DNA of 64,000 nt, taken from Galbitalea sp036271875. Lineage in GTDB: Bacteria; Actinomycetota; Actinomycetes; Actinomycetales; Microbacteriaceae. The DNA lies in assembly GCA_036271875.1 (NCBI GenBank), contig DATAZU010000005.1, positions 62,001 through 126,000 on the forward strand, read 5' to 3'. How positions within the stretch are numbered: position 1 is the first letter of the stretch; each line of letters begins with the position of its first letter. The position numbers and the translations under genes were made by a program. This document shows positions 33,867 to 42,353 of the stretch, in pieces. Under the pieces are notes generated by a model, which made no database searches, was not told where the DNA came from, and was given only the letters and a program-made list of their open reading frames with translations.

Positions 33867-34931
33867 TTAGAGCAGCTGAGCTTCCTGCAGGAGTTTCTTT
33901 GCCTCGGCTCCCGTGCCAAATTCCGCGGACGTAAAGCCCGATGGCGACAGCTGGTTGAGCGGTGTGTCGGCCGAGTTCGCCGCAACACCGGGAGCGAGCG
34001 GATACTCGAAGCTCTCGCTGTTGGCAATGGCAGTCTGACCGTCGTGGCTCACCAGGAATGCGACGAATTTCTGCGCGGCAGCCGAATGAGTGCTCGACTT
34101 CAGAACGGCCGCGCCCGAGATCGTCTTGATGTAGCCAGCGTTCCCTGCCGCAAAGTATGCGAGAGCCGAATGAATCGACGAGGCGCTGTTCTCCGCCACC
34201 AGCCGGTGCCAGTAGTAGTGATTGATAATCCCGAGCTGCGCGACGCCCTTGTTCACATCCGCAACGATGGTCTCGTTGTCGGGAACCACGTTCGCGCCGG
34301 CGTTCGCTTTGAGACCCTTGAGCCAGGCGAGCGCCCTGGCGCGTCCGTAGGTGTCCGCAACAGAACTGACGACGGGCCAGAAGTCGGTTTCCGACGGCGC
34401 GATCTCAATCTTTCCCCTCCACTTCGGGTCGGCGAGGTCAAGGACGGATGTCGGAAGCTGCGACGCCGTCAGATCCTTGGTGTTGTAGACCATGGCGCTG
34501 ACTCTGGCAGACACGCCGACCCATTCGTGGTCCTGCGCGCTGTCGGCCGGTGGCACAGCCGCGAGAGTGGATGCGGCGACCTTCGCGAGCAGGCCGTGAC
34601 CCGCGAGCTGCTGTAGCCAGTTGGAGTTCTCGGTGAAGATCACGTCGGCCGGTGAGCGCGAGCCCTCCTGCTCGATCTTCGCGGTGAGAACATCCTCATC
34701 GTCGTTGTCGACCTTTACGGCAATGCCGGTCTTGGCGGTGAAGGCCTTGATCAGCGCCGTCGTGGTCTGCTCGTGCTGCGCGTTGTAGAGCGTGATCGTG
34801 GTCTGGCCCGATTTGGCGGTGCCGCTCGAACAACCGACGAGTGCAGCGGACAGTGCAGCGATGAGAGTGACGGTTGCGAGGGTGCGGATGCGCCGACGGC
34901 GCGCGGATACAGCGGGAGAAGCGGTGGTCAT
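33867..34931 (-). CDS. Iron(III) ABC transporter substrate-binding lipoprotein, FbpA-like
   Basis: 354 aa. A basic N-terminus, a hydrophobic core and the lipobox LVGC near residue 34 mark it as a lipoprotein. The mature part follows the ferric-binding fold: TITLYNAQHEQ at the start, PADVIFTENSNWLQQLAGHGLL, ARVSAMVYNTKDL and AQLGIINHYYWHRL, whose tyrosines are expected iron ligands. First gene of the operon. The IdeR/DtxR box lies about 60 bases upstream of its ATG, so expression should rise in iron starvation. Confidence 0.9.
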   Translation of the reverse strand: MTTASPAVSARRRRIRTLATVTLIAALSAALVGCSSGTAKSGQTTITLYNAQHEQTTTALIKAFTAKTGIAVKVDNDDEDVLTAKIEQEGSRSPADVIFTENSNWLQQLAGHGLLAKVAASTLAAVPPADSAQDHEWVGVSARVSAMVYNTKDLTASQLPTSVLDLADPKWRGKIEIAPSETDFWPVVSSVADTYGRARALAWLKGLKANAGANVVPDNETIVADVNKGVAQLGIINHYYWHRLVAENSASSIHSALAYFAAGNAGYIKTISGAAVLKSSTHSAAAQKFVAFLVSHDGQTAIANSESFEYPLAPGVAANSADTPLNQLSPSGFTSAEFGTGAEAKKLLQEAQLL

Positions 34932-34989
34932 CTGGTCCTCATGGAAGCCCGAAACGGGGCGGCCGGGGCGTGGGGTTCAAATAGGAATG

Positions 34990-35008
34990 TTTGGTAAGCC
35001 TAACCTAA
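34990..35008. promoter_or_regulatory. IdeR/DtxR-type iron box
   Basis: Read on the minus strand the 19 bases are TTAGGTTAGGCTTACCAAA. The known IdeR/DtxR consensus is TTAGGTTAGSCTAACCTAA, so the left half is perfect and only three positions on the right differ. It lies upstream of the iron ABC operon on the minus strand. It is also 55 bases before the PrmC-like gene on the plus strand, which it could affect too. Confidence 0.85.
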
Positions 35009-35062
35009 CAAAGCCGGGAGTTGGCCGAGCGACCGTCCCCACCGGCTAACATTACTGCGACC

Positions 35063-35851
35063 ATGCCAGCCCGTCACCCGCGCACCGAGGCCGAACTCGT
35101 GGTCGCCCTGCGGGCCTCCGGATGCGTGTTCGCGGAAGATGAGGCCGCGCTGCTGCTTGCCGAGGCGACGACCGAGTCTGAGCTGGAGCGGATGGTCGAC
35201 CGCCGAATAACGGGAGAACCTCTCGAAGTGATCCTCGGCTGGGCCGAGTTTCGAGGCATCCGCGTCGGCATTGATCCTCACGTCTTCGTCCCGCGATATC
35301 GCACGGGGTTCCTGGTCGAGCTCGCGATCGCGCTGGCTCCGCCGTCCCCGACGGTCATCGACCTCTGCTGTGGATCCGGCGCTCTTGGCATGGCCTTCGC
35401 GGCGGCCGTCCCCGAGACGCGACTGTTCGCTGCGGATGTCGAATCGGCCGCGGTCGCCTGCGCGCGCCGCAACCTGGCTGGGATCGGCGAGGTATTTGAG
35501 GGCGATCTGTTCGCGCCGCTCCCCCGGTCGCTGCGAGGTGAAGCCGAGTTGCTGCTCGTCAATGCGCCGTATGTACCGACCGGAGAGATCGGTCGGATGC
35601 CGCCGGAGGCACGACTGTACGAGCCGCTTGTTGCGCTCGACGGCGGAGGTGACGGCCTTGACATCCATCGCCGCGTGGCCGCGGAGGCGCGCAACTGGCT
35701 AAGGCCGGGCGGCACGTTACTTATCGAGACGAGCGATCGGCAGCGGGATATCGCGGTCGAGATCTTCGAGCGCAACCACCTGATGTCACGAGTCCACTAC
35801 TCCGAGGACTACGACGCCACCGTGGTCTCGGGGACCAGACTGCGCGACTAG
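35063..35851 (+). CDS. PrmC/HemK-like N5-glutamine methyltransferase homologue
   Basis: SAM-dependent methyltransferase of 262 aa. An N-terminal helical part (1-80) precedes GEPLEVILGWAEFRGIRVGIDPHVFVPRYRTGFLVE, the usual pre-catalytic block. Motif I is VIDLCCGSGALGMAF. The substrate-binding NPPY tetrad of the family reads NAPY here (VNAPYVPTG). NAPY variants occur in actinobacterial paralogues distinct from the true PrmC that modifies release factors, so the target may differ. The ATG at 35063 was chosen because it yields the family N-terminus. The iron box at 34990 lies upstream. Confidence 0.85.
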   Translation: MPARHPRTEAELVVALRASGCVFAEDEAALLLAEATTESELERMVDRRITGEPLEVILGWAEFRGIRVGIDPHVFVPRYRTGFLVELAIALAPPSPTVIDLCCGSGALGMAFAAAVPETRLFAADVESAAVACARRNLAGIGEVFEGDLFAPLPRSLRGEAELLLVNAPYVPTGEIGRMPPEARLYEPLVALDGGGDGLDIHRRVAAEARNWLRPGGTLLIETSDRQRDIAVEIFERNHLMSRVHYSEDYDATVVSGTRLRD

Positions 35852-35860
35852 GTCTGCGGT

Positions 35861-36322
35861 TCAGCCCGCGGTTGCGAGAGCCTCAACGAGATAGTGCCGA
35901 CCGGAGAGCACCTTTGCGAGAAGCACCTCGAGACCAAGCACGTTGATCAGAACGCGACGGACGGCATCGGGCTCGCCTGGCGCGACCACTCCGAGCCTCT
36001 CGATACTCGTCGTCATCTTCGCGGCCAACTCGGGTGAGATTCGAAGCGCGCGCTGCAGTCGCTCGCGCGAGAACGTTCCGGCCTGAACGACCAGCTCAAT
36101 CGTTCGAACCAGCATCGAGAAGTCGGCCTCGTCGAGGCCGTCCAGCGCGCCGTTCCACTGGAAATAGGACTCCCCGCTGCCGTCGCGATACGGCGGTGTA
36201 AACGGGGAACCGACGTCATTGGAAATGCGGTATGGATCGGTAAAGTGCGTAAATGTAGTCACAACTGTTGTCCGTTCGGGTCGACCACAGAAATGTTCAG
36301 GCTCCGCGAGCGGGGGACTCAC
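35861..36322 (-). CDS. Small protein with stand-alone FtsK-gamma-like winged helix
   Basis: About 153 aa. The C-terminal part, LVRTIELVVQAGTFSRERLQRALRISPELAAKMTTSIERLG, has the pattern of the FtsK gamma domain (LVxxxxxASxSxLQRRLRIGYxRAAxxIDxLExxG). In FtsK that domain reads polar KOPS-like DNA sites. No motor domain is attached. The N-terminal half is rich in Gly, Ser and aromatic residues and matches nothing I recognise. Start uncertain: ATG at 36322 or a nearby GTG (VTTFTHF). A DNA-binding role is inferred only from the fold likeness. Confidence 0.6.
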   Translation of the reverse strand: MSPPLAEPEHFCGRPERTTVVTTFTHFTDPYRISNDVGSPFTPPYRDGSGESYFQWNGALDGLDEADFSMLVRTIELVVQAGTFSRERLQRALRISPELAAKMTTSIERLGVVAPGEPDAVRRVLINVLGLEVLLAKVLSGRHYLVEALATAG

Positions 36323-36326
36323 GAAG

Positions 36327-36376
36327 TACCCCCAAATGGGGGATGGGGTAAAGCCATGCTATCTGGCCAGCATGGC
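36327..36376. promoter_or_regulatory. Two hairpin-forming palindromes between divergent genes
   Basis: TACCCCC-AAAT-GGGGGAT (36327-36344) and GCCATGCT-N8-AGCATGGC (36353-36376) lie in the 116 bases between the FtsK-gamma-like gene and the GNAT gene. The first resembles operators of CsoR-type metal sensors (TACCC...GGGTA) and the GTCCCCC-TAAA-GGGGGAC palindrome at 15243-15260. The binding protein is not known. Confidence 0.45.
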
Positions 36377-36438
36377 GACGGCAATTCTCCGCACAGAATG
36401 TCGCAAATCGCGCTCGGTCACCGATCTAGGCTCTATCC

Positions 36439-37038
36439 ATGGGCGTAGAGATTCGGCTCGCGGTCGCGGCCGACGCGCCCGCGATCGGCGAGGTCTTCGC
36501 TCGAGCATTTGCAAACGATCCGGTCACATCCTGGGTCACGCCAGATCCCATGCGACGGGTTCGCCTGCTGCGTCGGCTGAACACGCTAATCGCGCACTAC
36601 GAAGGCATCCCGCACGGTGCGACCTACGTCGCCGGGGATGGAACCGAGGTCGTTGGTGCGGCAATTTGGCAACCGCCCGGTCGTCATCCCGTTACCGCGA
36701 GCAGCATTCCGTTCTCGTTGCGCGCCGGAAGGGCCATCGGGCGCGACATCCCGCGGATGATTTCGGCCGGTCGCGCCGCCGCGGCAGCGAGGGCACGTAA
36801 CGGAGGCTGGTACCTGCAGCTGCTCGGCGTTGATCCGCGCGCCCAGAACACCGGCATCGGAAGCGCGCTCGTCCGCGAACAGCTTCGAATCATCGACGAC
36901 CAACGCTCCCCGGCGACGCTGGAGACGACGGTCGAGAACCTCCCCTTCTATCGGCACCTTGGCTTCGAACCCGTCGGCGAGATCGTGATCGGACGCGGCG
37001 CTCCCCTCGAATACTCGCTGCTGCGACCCGAGTCCTAG
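36439..37038 (+). CDS. GNAT-family N-acetyltransferase
   Basis: 199 aa. The acetyl-CoA binding motif A is clear: YLQLLGVDPRAQNTGIGSALVREQLRI, with the Q/R-x-x-G-x-G/A type loop (QNTGIGSA). The C-terminal part, LPFYRHLGFEPVGEIVIGRGAPL, is motif B. It probably acetylates a small amine or a protein N-terminus; the family does not allow a closer call. Stop codons of this gene and the convergent ROK kinase overlap by four bases (37035-37038). Confidence 0.88.
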   Translation: MGVEIRLAVAADAPAIGEVFARAFANDPVTSWVTPDPMRRVRLLRRLNTLIAHYEGIPHGATYVAGDGTEVVGAAIWQPPGRHPVTASSIPFSLRAGRAIGRDIPRMISAGRAAAAARARNGGWYLQLLGVDPRAQNTGIGSALVREQLRIIDDQRSPATLETTVENLPFYRHLGFEPVGEIVIGRGAPLEYSLLRPES

Positions 37039-37946
37039 GCGACGCCGGACAGCGCAGCACCAACCAGTGCCGCGCCGACCGCAGCAGCCGGGAAGTCGTC
37101 CGGAAGTGTGCGAACCCGCGATGCGAGGTCGAGCGAGGTCAGGAAGGGAGAGGCAGCGGACCAGGATGCGAGGACCTCGCGCACATCGTCGAGCAGCGGA
37201 TCACCGAGCCGGCTGAGTCCCCCACCAATGACTACGGTGTCTACATCCGCCGTGAGGACGAGCACGCGCAACGCTGCCGCGATCCCGCCGGCAAGACGTG
37301 ACCGAATCGACCTCGCCTCGACATCGCCGGCATCGGCCGCCGCAAACAGCGCCCGTACCGGGTAGGGGTCGTCGCTCTTCCACTGCCGGGCAACGCCCGA
37401 TCCCGACGCGACGGTCTCCAGGCATCCGCGCTGGCCGCAACCGCAGAGGATGCCTCCGGGGTCGACCGGAATGTGTCCGATCTCGCCCGCGGCACCGCGA
37501 GCGCCGCGCCACGGTTCGCCGTTCAGGATGAGACCGGCGGCGAGCCCGGTTCCCACGTTCAGGTATGCCATGGATGAGGTCAAACCGAGCCCGTGGTATG
37601 CACCGAGCGCCGCCGCCGTAACGTCGTTCTCGACGTGAACGACCGCACCAACGCGCTCGGTGACAGCAGATCCGAGATCAAGGGCGTCGAACCCGAGGTT
37701 GACGGCATGACGAACGTGTCCGCTGCGACTGTCGACCATGCCGGGGATGCCGATACCGATCGACTCGAATTCCCTCGCCTCGAGCCCTGCGAGCCGAGCA
37801 ATTTCGGTGACCGCGGCGACCGCGGTCTCGACGACAGCATCCGCACCGAATCCGGTGGCTAGTCGGACTCGTTGGGTCGTCGTACCGTCGGGTCCAACGG
37901 CGACGGCATCCGTCTTCGTTCCGCCGATGTCGACGCCCAGCCTCAC
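37035..37946 (-). CDS. ROK-family sugar kinase (N-acetylglucosamine or glucose)
   Basis: 303 aa. Phosphate loop LGVDIGGTKTDAVAVGPDG at the start, GIGIPGMVDSRSG, sugar-binding GEIGHIPVDPGG, and the zinc motif CGCGQRGCLE (three Cys plus the His in GEIGH). The GTG at 37946 overlaps the GH3 stop by GTGA, so hydrolase and kinase are made together. GH3 releases N-acetylglucosamine, which this kinase would phosphorylate. The pair fits cell-wall or chitin amino-sugar recovery. Glucose specificity cannot be excluded. Confidence 0.88.
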   Translation of the reverse strand: MRLGVDIGGTKTDAVAVGPDGTTTQRVRLATGFGADAVVETAVAAVTEIARLAGLEAREFESIGIGIPGMVDSRSGHVRHAVNLGFDALDLGSAVTERVGAVVHVENDVTAAALGAYHGLGLTSSMAYLNVGTGLAAGLILNGEPWRGARGAAGEIGHIPVDPGGILCGCGQRGCLETVASGSGVARQWKSDDPYPVRALFAAADAGDVEARSIRSRLAGGIAAALRVLVLTADVDTVVIGGGLSRLGDPLLDDVREVLASWSAASPFLTSLDLASRVRTLPDDFPAAAVGAALVGAALSGVA

Positions 37947-39442
37947 TTCGCTCCCCCGTTCAGCAGGTCGGCCAGGGCGCGGCCGGCCAGTCGCGACCCG
38001 CCAAACGTCGCGACGTCTGCGTATGCGCGGTCTGTTCCCGGCCAACCCATGTCGACCACGATCGTGTTCGGATGTCCCTCTCGCAGACGGTCGACGACGG
38101 CCCGGCTCTCGGGCGAACGATGGATGTCGCGACCGATCACCACCGGCACGGCGTGAGGGTCGACGGTCAGGCCGGATGGAGCGTTTGTCGAGACGGACGG
38201 GCGGGCGGTGAGCTTCGTTCCCGAGTAACGCGCCGGATCGGCCGCGAGCTCGGCCGAGAGACCCCATGGCACGCAACCGATGGCCTTGTTCGCCTGGGTG
38301 TCGAGGTTCACGATCTGGAGCGATTCCGCGGAGCGGGCGAGGGTGTCTCGCACGCCTGGTTGGACAGCAAAGCTGTCCAGCGCCCGTCGCGCATCCGACT
38401 CCGAGAGCTCGGAATCGGCGGCGGGGATCGGAATGTCTCCACGGGCAACGCTGAGTTCCTCTGCGAGCGCGATGACCCGGGACGCCGCATCCCGCACTCG
38501 ATCCGCGGCCAGACGACCTGCCGCAACCGCCGCGAGCATCGAGCCCTCGATCTCATCGAGTTGTTCGGCCGTTGTTTCACTGCCGATGCAGAGGAGGTCA
38601 CATCCTGCATCCAGAGCGCGCACGGCGGCTTCCGGGATGCCGATCACCCCGCTGGCCCCCGCCATGTCGAGCGCGTCGCTGGCGATGAGGCCGGTGAAAC
38701 CGAGTTCCCCCCGCAACAGGTCGCCCAGGATGCGGCGGCTGAGCGTCGCCGGCCGATCGGCATCGAGCTGTGGGAGCAGGATGTGGGACGACATGATCGC
38801 GCGGGTCCCGGCGGCAATTGCGGCCATGAAGGGAACGAGCTCGCGCTCGCGCAACTGTTCGATACTTCGATTGACCACGGGAAGAGCAAGGTGGGAATCG
38901 ACGTTGGTATCGCCGTGTCCCGGGAAGTGTTTGGCGCAGGCGGCCACTGCGGTCGACTGCAGTCCGTCGGTCCACGCGGATACCTGCGCCGCGACCTCTT
39001 CGGGAGACGTCCCGAAACTGCGCACCCCGATCACCGGATTGTCCGGGCTCGAGTTGACGTCGGCATCCGGGGCGAGATTGAGATTGAATCCGGCTCGTCG
39101 GACGTCGAATCCGATTCGCCTCGCAATCGACCTCGTATAGTCCAGGTCGTCGATCCGACCGAGGATCGCATTGCCGGGAAGCGGTGAGCCGGTCGCGTAA
39201 TACAGCCGAGTGACGTCGCCGCCCTCTTCGTCGATCGCGATGATTGCGCCGGGGTTGGCCGCATAGATCGCATCCGTGAGCTCCCGCAGTTGCGAAGCGG
39301 ACTCGATGTTCGGGCCGAAAACGCACACGCCGCCGAGCCCATCGCGAAGGCGGGCTTCGAGCCAGCCGGGCAGCGCGGTTCCCACAAACCCGGGAAGCAG
39401 CGTTGCGGCCACGGCGCGACGCAGCGCTCCTGACTCAGTCAT
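37943..39442 (-). CDS. Glycoside hydrolase family 3, beta-N-acetylhexosaminidase (NagZ-like)
   Basis: 499 aa. The signature KHFPGHGDTNVDSH starts at Lys171 and holds the Asp-His dyad that acts as acid/base in NagZ-type enzymes. The nucleophile Asp lies in GLIASDALDMAG near residue 250. FNLNLAPDADVNSSPDNPVIGVRSFG is a further family block. The C-terminal domain (about 370-495) goes beyond the NagZ barrel and resembles the second GH3 domain. No signal peptide, so the substrate is imported. It is regulated from the operator-containing region shared with the ROK repressor. Confidence 0.9.
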   Translation of the reverse strand: MTESGALRRAVAATLLPGFVGTALPGWLEARLRDGLGGVCVFGPNIESASQLRELTDAIYAANPGAIIAIDEEGGDVTRLYYATGSPLPGNAILGRIDDLDYTRSIARRIGFDVRRAGFNLNLAPDADVNSSPDNPVIGVRSFGTSPEEVAAQVSAWTDGLQSTAVAACAKHFPGHGDTNVDSHLALPVVNRSIEQLRERELVPFMAAIAAGTRAIMSSHILLPQLDADRPATLSRRILGDLLRGELGFTGLIASDALDMAGASGVIGIPEAAVRALDAGCDLLCIGSETTAEQLDEIEGSMLAAVAAGRLAADRVRDAASRVIALAEELSVARGDIPIPAADSELSESDARRALDSFAVQPGVRDTLARSAESLQIVNLDTQANKAIGCVPWGLSAELAADPARYSGTKLTARPSVSTNAPSGLTVDPHAVPVVIGRDIHRSPESRAVVDRLREGHPNTIVVDMGWPGTDRAYADVATFGGSRLAGRALADLLNGGAK

Positions 39443-39443
39443 G

Positions 39444-39464
39444 TTTGTTAGTAAAGCTTACTTA
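39444..39464. promoter_or_regulatory. Candidate operator in front of the GH3-kinase operon
   Basis: TTTGTTAGTAAAGCTTACTTA lies immediately upstream of the GH3 ATG. It contains the inner palindrome AGTAA-AGC-TTACT. The TTTGTTAG half-site is identical to the arm of the palindrome in front of the ROK repressor gene at 39614. Both are probably bound by that repressor. Confidence 0.55.
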
Positions 39465-39604
39465 TTGCGCAATTTGCAAGCACCCGTCTCAGCGGAGACC
39501 AATCGGCTCATGAATCCCGGTATTTCAGGGCCAAATCGAAGGATCAACTGAGAAACCTCGAGCAGCGCGAGATTTCGAGAACGTAAATTCTTTCCCAACA
39601 TCGC

Positions 39605-39640
39605 TTGACATTCTTTTGTTAGGGGGCTGTACTAACAAAA
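39605..39640 (+). promoter_or_regulatory. Promoter and perfect palindromic operator of the ROK repressor gene
   Basis: A consensus -35 TTGACA (39605-39610) is followed 17 bases later by TGTACT (39628-39633) as the -10. The spacer and -10 are covered by the perfect palindrome TTTTGTTAG-N9-CTAACAAAA (39614-39640). This AT-rich palindrome is typical of ROK repressor operators in high-GC actinomycetes and implies autoregulation. Confidence 0.7.
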
Positions 39641-39692
39641 ACCCTCCGGTCCCTCATTGCAATGAAGCAAGCCCCAAGGAGAGCATCCCCGC

Positions 39693-40850
39693 ATGGATAT
39701 CACAGCCCCGGTCCGCGAACCAGTCGCGCCATCGCGGCGTGCACTGCGGGTGACGTCCAAGGCAATCCCCGAGCACAACCGGCTGCACAACCGGTCCCTC
39801 ATCCTGCAAACCCTTTTCCACGACGGAACGATGAGCCGAGCGGATCTCGCTCGCGAATCCGGTCTCACGCGCGTGACCGTGTCTGACCTGGTCAGTGAAC
39901 TCGTCGCCGAAGGCATCGTCGAAGACCGCGGACCGCGCGACGGCGTTCGGGTGGGGAAGCCGGCCACACTCGTCGGCATCCGCGAGGACGCGTTCCATAT
40001 CCTCTCGCTCGACCTTTCGGGCGACGAGCGATTCGTTGGCGTCGTCGTCAATCTTCGCGGCGAGGTCCTACACCGTGCCGAGACCCACGTTGAGGGCAAG
40101 ACCGGCGATGACGCGATCTCCCTCGTGATCGACCTCTGCCGCAGGCTCGCCGAGCTCGCAACGGTCCGCATCCTCGGCATCGGCATCGGCAGCCCCGGAA
40201 TCGTAAATGATGCCGGCGTGATCGAGGAAGCGCCGAACCTTGGTTGGTACGGGCTCGACCTCGGCAAGCTCGTAGCGCAGGACCAGGGCGTGCCGGTATA
40301 CGTCGGAAACGACGCAAACGCCGCCGCCCTTGGCGTGCACACCTTCCACGCGGCATCCGGCCACAGCCTGCTCGTTGTCACCATCGAACACGGTGTCGGC
40401 GCCGGGCTCATCATCGGCGGCGCGCTCGTCGTCGGTGACCAGTTCGCCGCGGGCGAGATCGGTCACCTCATCGTCGATGAGGGCGGCGAACTGTGCGCCT
40501 GCGGGCGCCACGGATGCCTCGAGCTGTCGATCGCCGCCCCGCACCTTCGTCAGCGGCTGCGCGCCGGCGGCGCCAGCGAGCGGGCCGCGATCCTGGGCGA
40601 CGCTGGGCGCTCACTCGGGATTGCGCTGGCTCCGATCATCAGCGCCCTGAACCTCAACGACGTGGTGCTCTGCGGGCCACCGGAGCTGCTCGACGGGCCG
40701 CTGCTCGACTCCGCGCGTGACACCATCCGGGTGCGAACGCTTTCTGCCGTAAGCAACGGGCTCGACATGAGACTGGCTAAAGGGGGCGAGGACCTCAGGC
40801 TGTTGGGCGCTGCGGTCCTCGTCCTTTCAGCAGAACTTGGGGTGTCCTGA
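39693..40850 (+). CDS. ROK-family transcriptional repressor (NagC/XylR type)
   Basis: 385 aa. A winged helix at residues 25-85 (NRSLILQTLFHDGTMSRADLARESGLTRVTVSDLVSEL) is joined to a ROK sugar-binding domain. The latter has GIGIGSPGIVNDAG, GEIGHLIVDEGG and the zinc motif CACGRHGCLE. It would sense an amino sugar or its phosphate and release DNA. It lies between the divergent GH3-kinase operon and the downstream ABC importer, with palindromic TTTTGTTAG sites on its left side. The ATG at 39693 has AAGGAGAG 11-18 bases upstream. Confidence 0.9.
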   Translation: MDITAPVREPVAPSRRALRVTSKAIPEHNRLHNRSLILQTLFHDGTMSRADLARESGLTRVTVSDLVSELVAEGIVEDRGPRDGVRVGKPATLVGIREDAFHILSLDLSGDERFVGVVVNLRGEVLHRAETHVEGKTGDDAISLVIDLCRRLAELATVRILGIGIGSPGIVNDAGVIEEAPNLGWYGLDLGKLVAQDQGVPVYVGNDANAAALGVHTFHAASGHSLLVVTIEHGVGAGLIIGGALVVGDQFAAGEIGHLIVDEGGELCACGRHGCLELSIAAPHLRQRLRAGGASERAAILGDAGRSLGIALAPIISALNLNDVVLCGPPELLDGPLLDSARDTIRVRTLSAVSNGLDMRLAKGGEDLRLLGAAVLVLSAELGVS

Positions 40851-40897
40851 CATGTTCGGCACACCTCGCACAGACTTCCGGGCCGTACACCCGGTCG

Positions 40898-40921
40898 AAA
40901 GCGCAGTAGACGCTGCGCTTT
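40898..40921 (+). terminator. Hairpin terminator after the ROK repressor gene
   Basis: AAAGCGCAG (40898-40906) and CTGCGCTTT (40913-40921) form a perfect 9-bp stem with loop TAGACG, followed by GTTCC. It lies 48 bases after the repressor stop and separates it from the ABC importer operon. The T-run is short. Confidence 0.6.
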
Positions 40922-41006
40922 GTTCCATCCGACGCGTTCACGCATTCGCGCGAACACTGCCATCACACAGCGGAACACCCGCTTTCAGCTACTAGGAGAT
41001 ACTACA

Positions 41007-42314
41007 TTGCGCAAATCACGCATTTATGCGGTTGCGGCCGTCGGCCTCGCCGCCGCCCTGGCGCTCAGCGCCTGCTCTTCCGGCAACTCGGGCGGGTCAT
41101 CCTCGACGTCGATCGGCGTCCCGAAGGGTAAGGGCAAGACGCTCACCGTCTGGTCCATGACCGGTGACCTCACGACCGCAACACTCGACGCCATCAACAA
41201 GCAGTTCACCAAGGAAACCGGCGCCAAGGTTAACGTCCAGACACAGCAGTGGACCAACATCGGTACCAAGATCACGACCGCGCTATCGACCAGCACTCCC
41301 CCGGACGTTGTCGACCTCGGCAACACGGATGTCGCGAGCTACGCCGCAAGCGGTGGTCTGGCCGACCTGACCGCAAACAAGAAGGAGCTCGAGGCCGGCC
41401 AGACCTGGTTGTCGGGCCTTGAGGACCCGGCCGAGTACAACGGCAAGCTATACGCGGTGCCGTCGTTTGCCGGTGACCGCGCGGTCCTCTACAACAAGAC
41501 GCTGTGGGCCAAGGACGGAATCACTTCCGTGCCGACGACCTACAACGAGCTGACCGCCGACCTCGACATCCTCAAGGCGAAGAACCCGTCGCCGACCTTC
41601 TCGGCCATGTACTACCCAGGGCAGTACTGGTACGCAGGGCTCGGCTTCGTTTGGGATGCCGGCGGAGCGATCGCAACGGGCAAGGGTACGAACTGGAAGG
41701 GCGCATTCGGCTCCGCCGCGTCGCAGCAGGGTCTTAACGACTTCAAGACGTTCCAGAACACATACTCCGACAAGGCATCGCAGACGCTGAACACGGACAC
41801 TCCGAGCCAGGACACGATCTTTGCGGACGGCCAGGCCGGCGCTATCGTCGCGAACTCGTGGGAGATCGGCGTGGTTGAGGGCACCAAGAAGCTCGCCGCT
41901 TCCGACCTCGGCAGCTTCCCGTTCCCGGGCAAGTCGGGCAAGAACCAGCCCGTCTTCCTTGGTGGCTCCGACTGGGGCGTCGCGACAAAGAGCAAGAACA
42001 CCGCTCTCGCGAAGCTGTGGGTCAAGATCGCGGCCAGCCCGTCCATCCAGAGCAAGTACGTCTTCGGACACGACGGATGGATCCCGAACAGCGTTCAGGG
42101 CTCGGCTACTGCGGCGACCAAGACCAGCGCACTCAACGCGGCGTTCTTCACCGCGGCGAAGATCTCGAACCCAACGCCCGCTTCGGCAGGCTGGCTGACG
42201 ATCGAGGGAGACAACACCATCACGCAGTTCTTCCAGAACGTCGCAACCGGTGACCCGTCGTCGGCGGCATCGTCGTTCGACTCACACCTGGAAACCGCAC
42301 TCAACGCCGGCTAG
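41007..42314 (+). CDS. Sugar ABC transporter substrate-binding lipoprotein
   Basis: 435 aa, family 1 extracellular solute-binding protein. Lipobox LSAC (about residue 20) follows a basic, hydrophobic signal; the mature part begins with a Ser/Gly linker, then TLTVWSMTGDL. VDLGNTDVASYAASGGLADLT, GDRAVLYNKTLWAKDG and LGGSDWGVATKSKNTALAKLWVKI are typical blocks. The TTG at 41007 is preceded by AGGAGA (40994-40999) and gives a perfect lipoprotein signal, so longer reads are rejected. It heads a three-gene importer next to amino-sugar genes; likely ligand is N-acetylglucosamine or an oligosaccharide of it. Confidence 0.92.
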   Translation: MRKSRIYAVAAVGLAAALALSACSSGNSGGSSSTSIGVPKGKGKTLTVWSMTGDLTTATLDAINKQFTKETGAKVNVQTQQWTNIGTKITTALSTSTPPDVVDLGNTDVASYAASGGLADLTANKKELEAGQTWLSGLEDPAEYNGKLYAVPSFAGDRAVLYNKTLWAKDGITSVPTTYNELTADLDILKAKNPSPTFSAMYYPGQYWYAGLGFVWDAGGAIATGKGTNWKGAFGSAASQQGLNDFKTFQNTYSDKASQTLNTDTPSQDTIFADGQAGAIVANSWEIGVVEGTKKLAASDLGSFPFPGKSGKNQPVFLGGSDWGVATKSKNTALAKLWVKIAASPSIQSKYVFGHDGWIPNSVQGSATAATKTSALNAAFFTAAKISNPTPASAGWLTIEGDNTITQFFQNVATGDPSSAASSFDSHLETALNAG

Positions 42315-42353
42315 TCCGCTCCATCCATCAAACGCTTCCATCGAGAGACAGTA

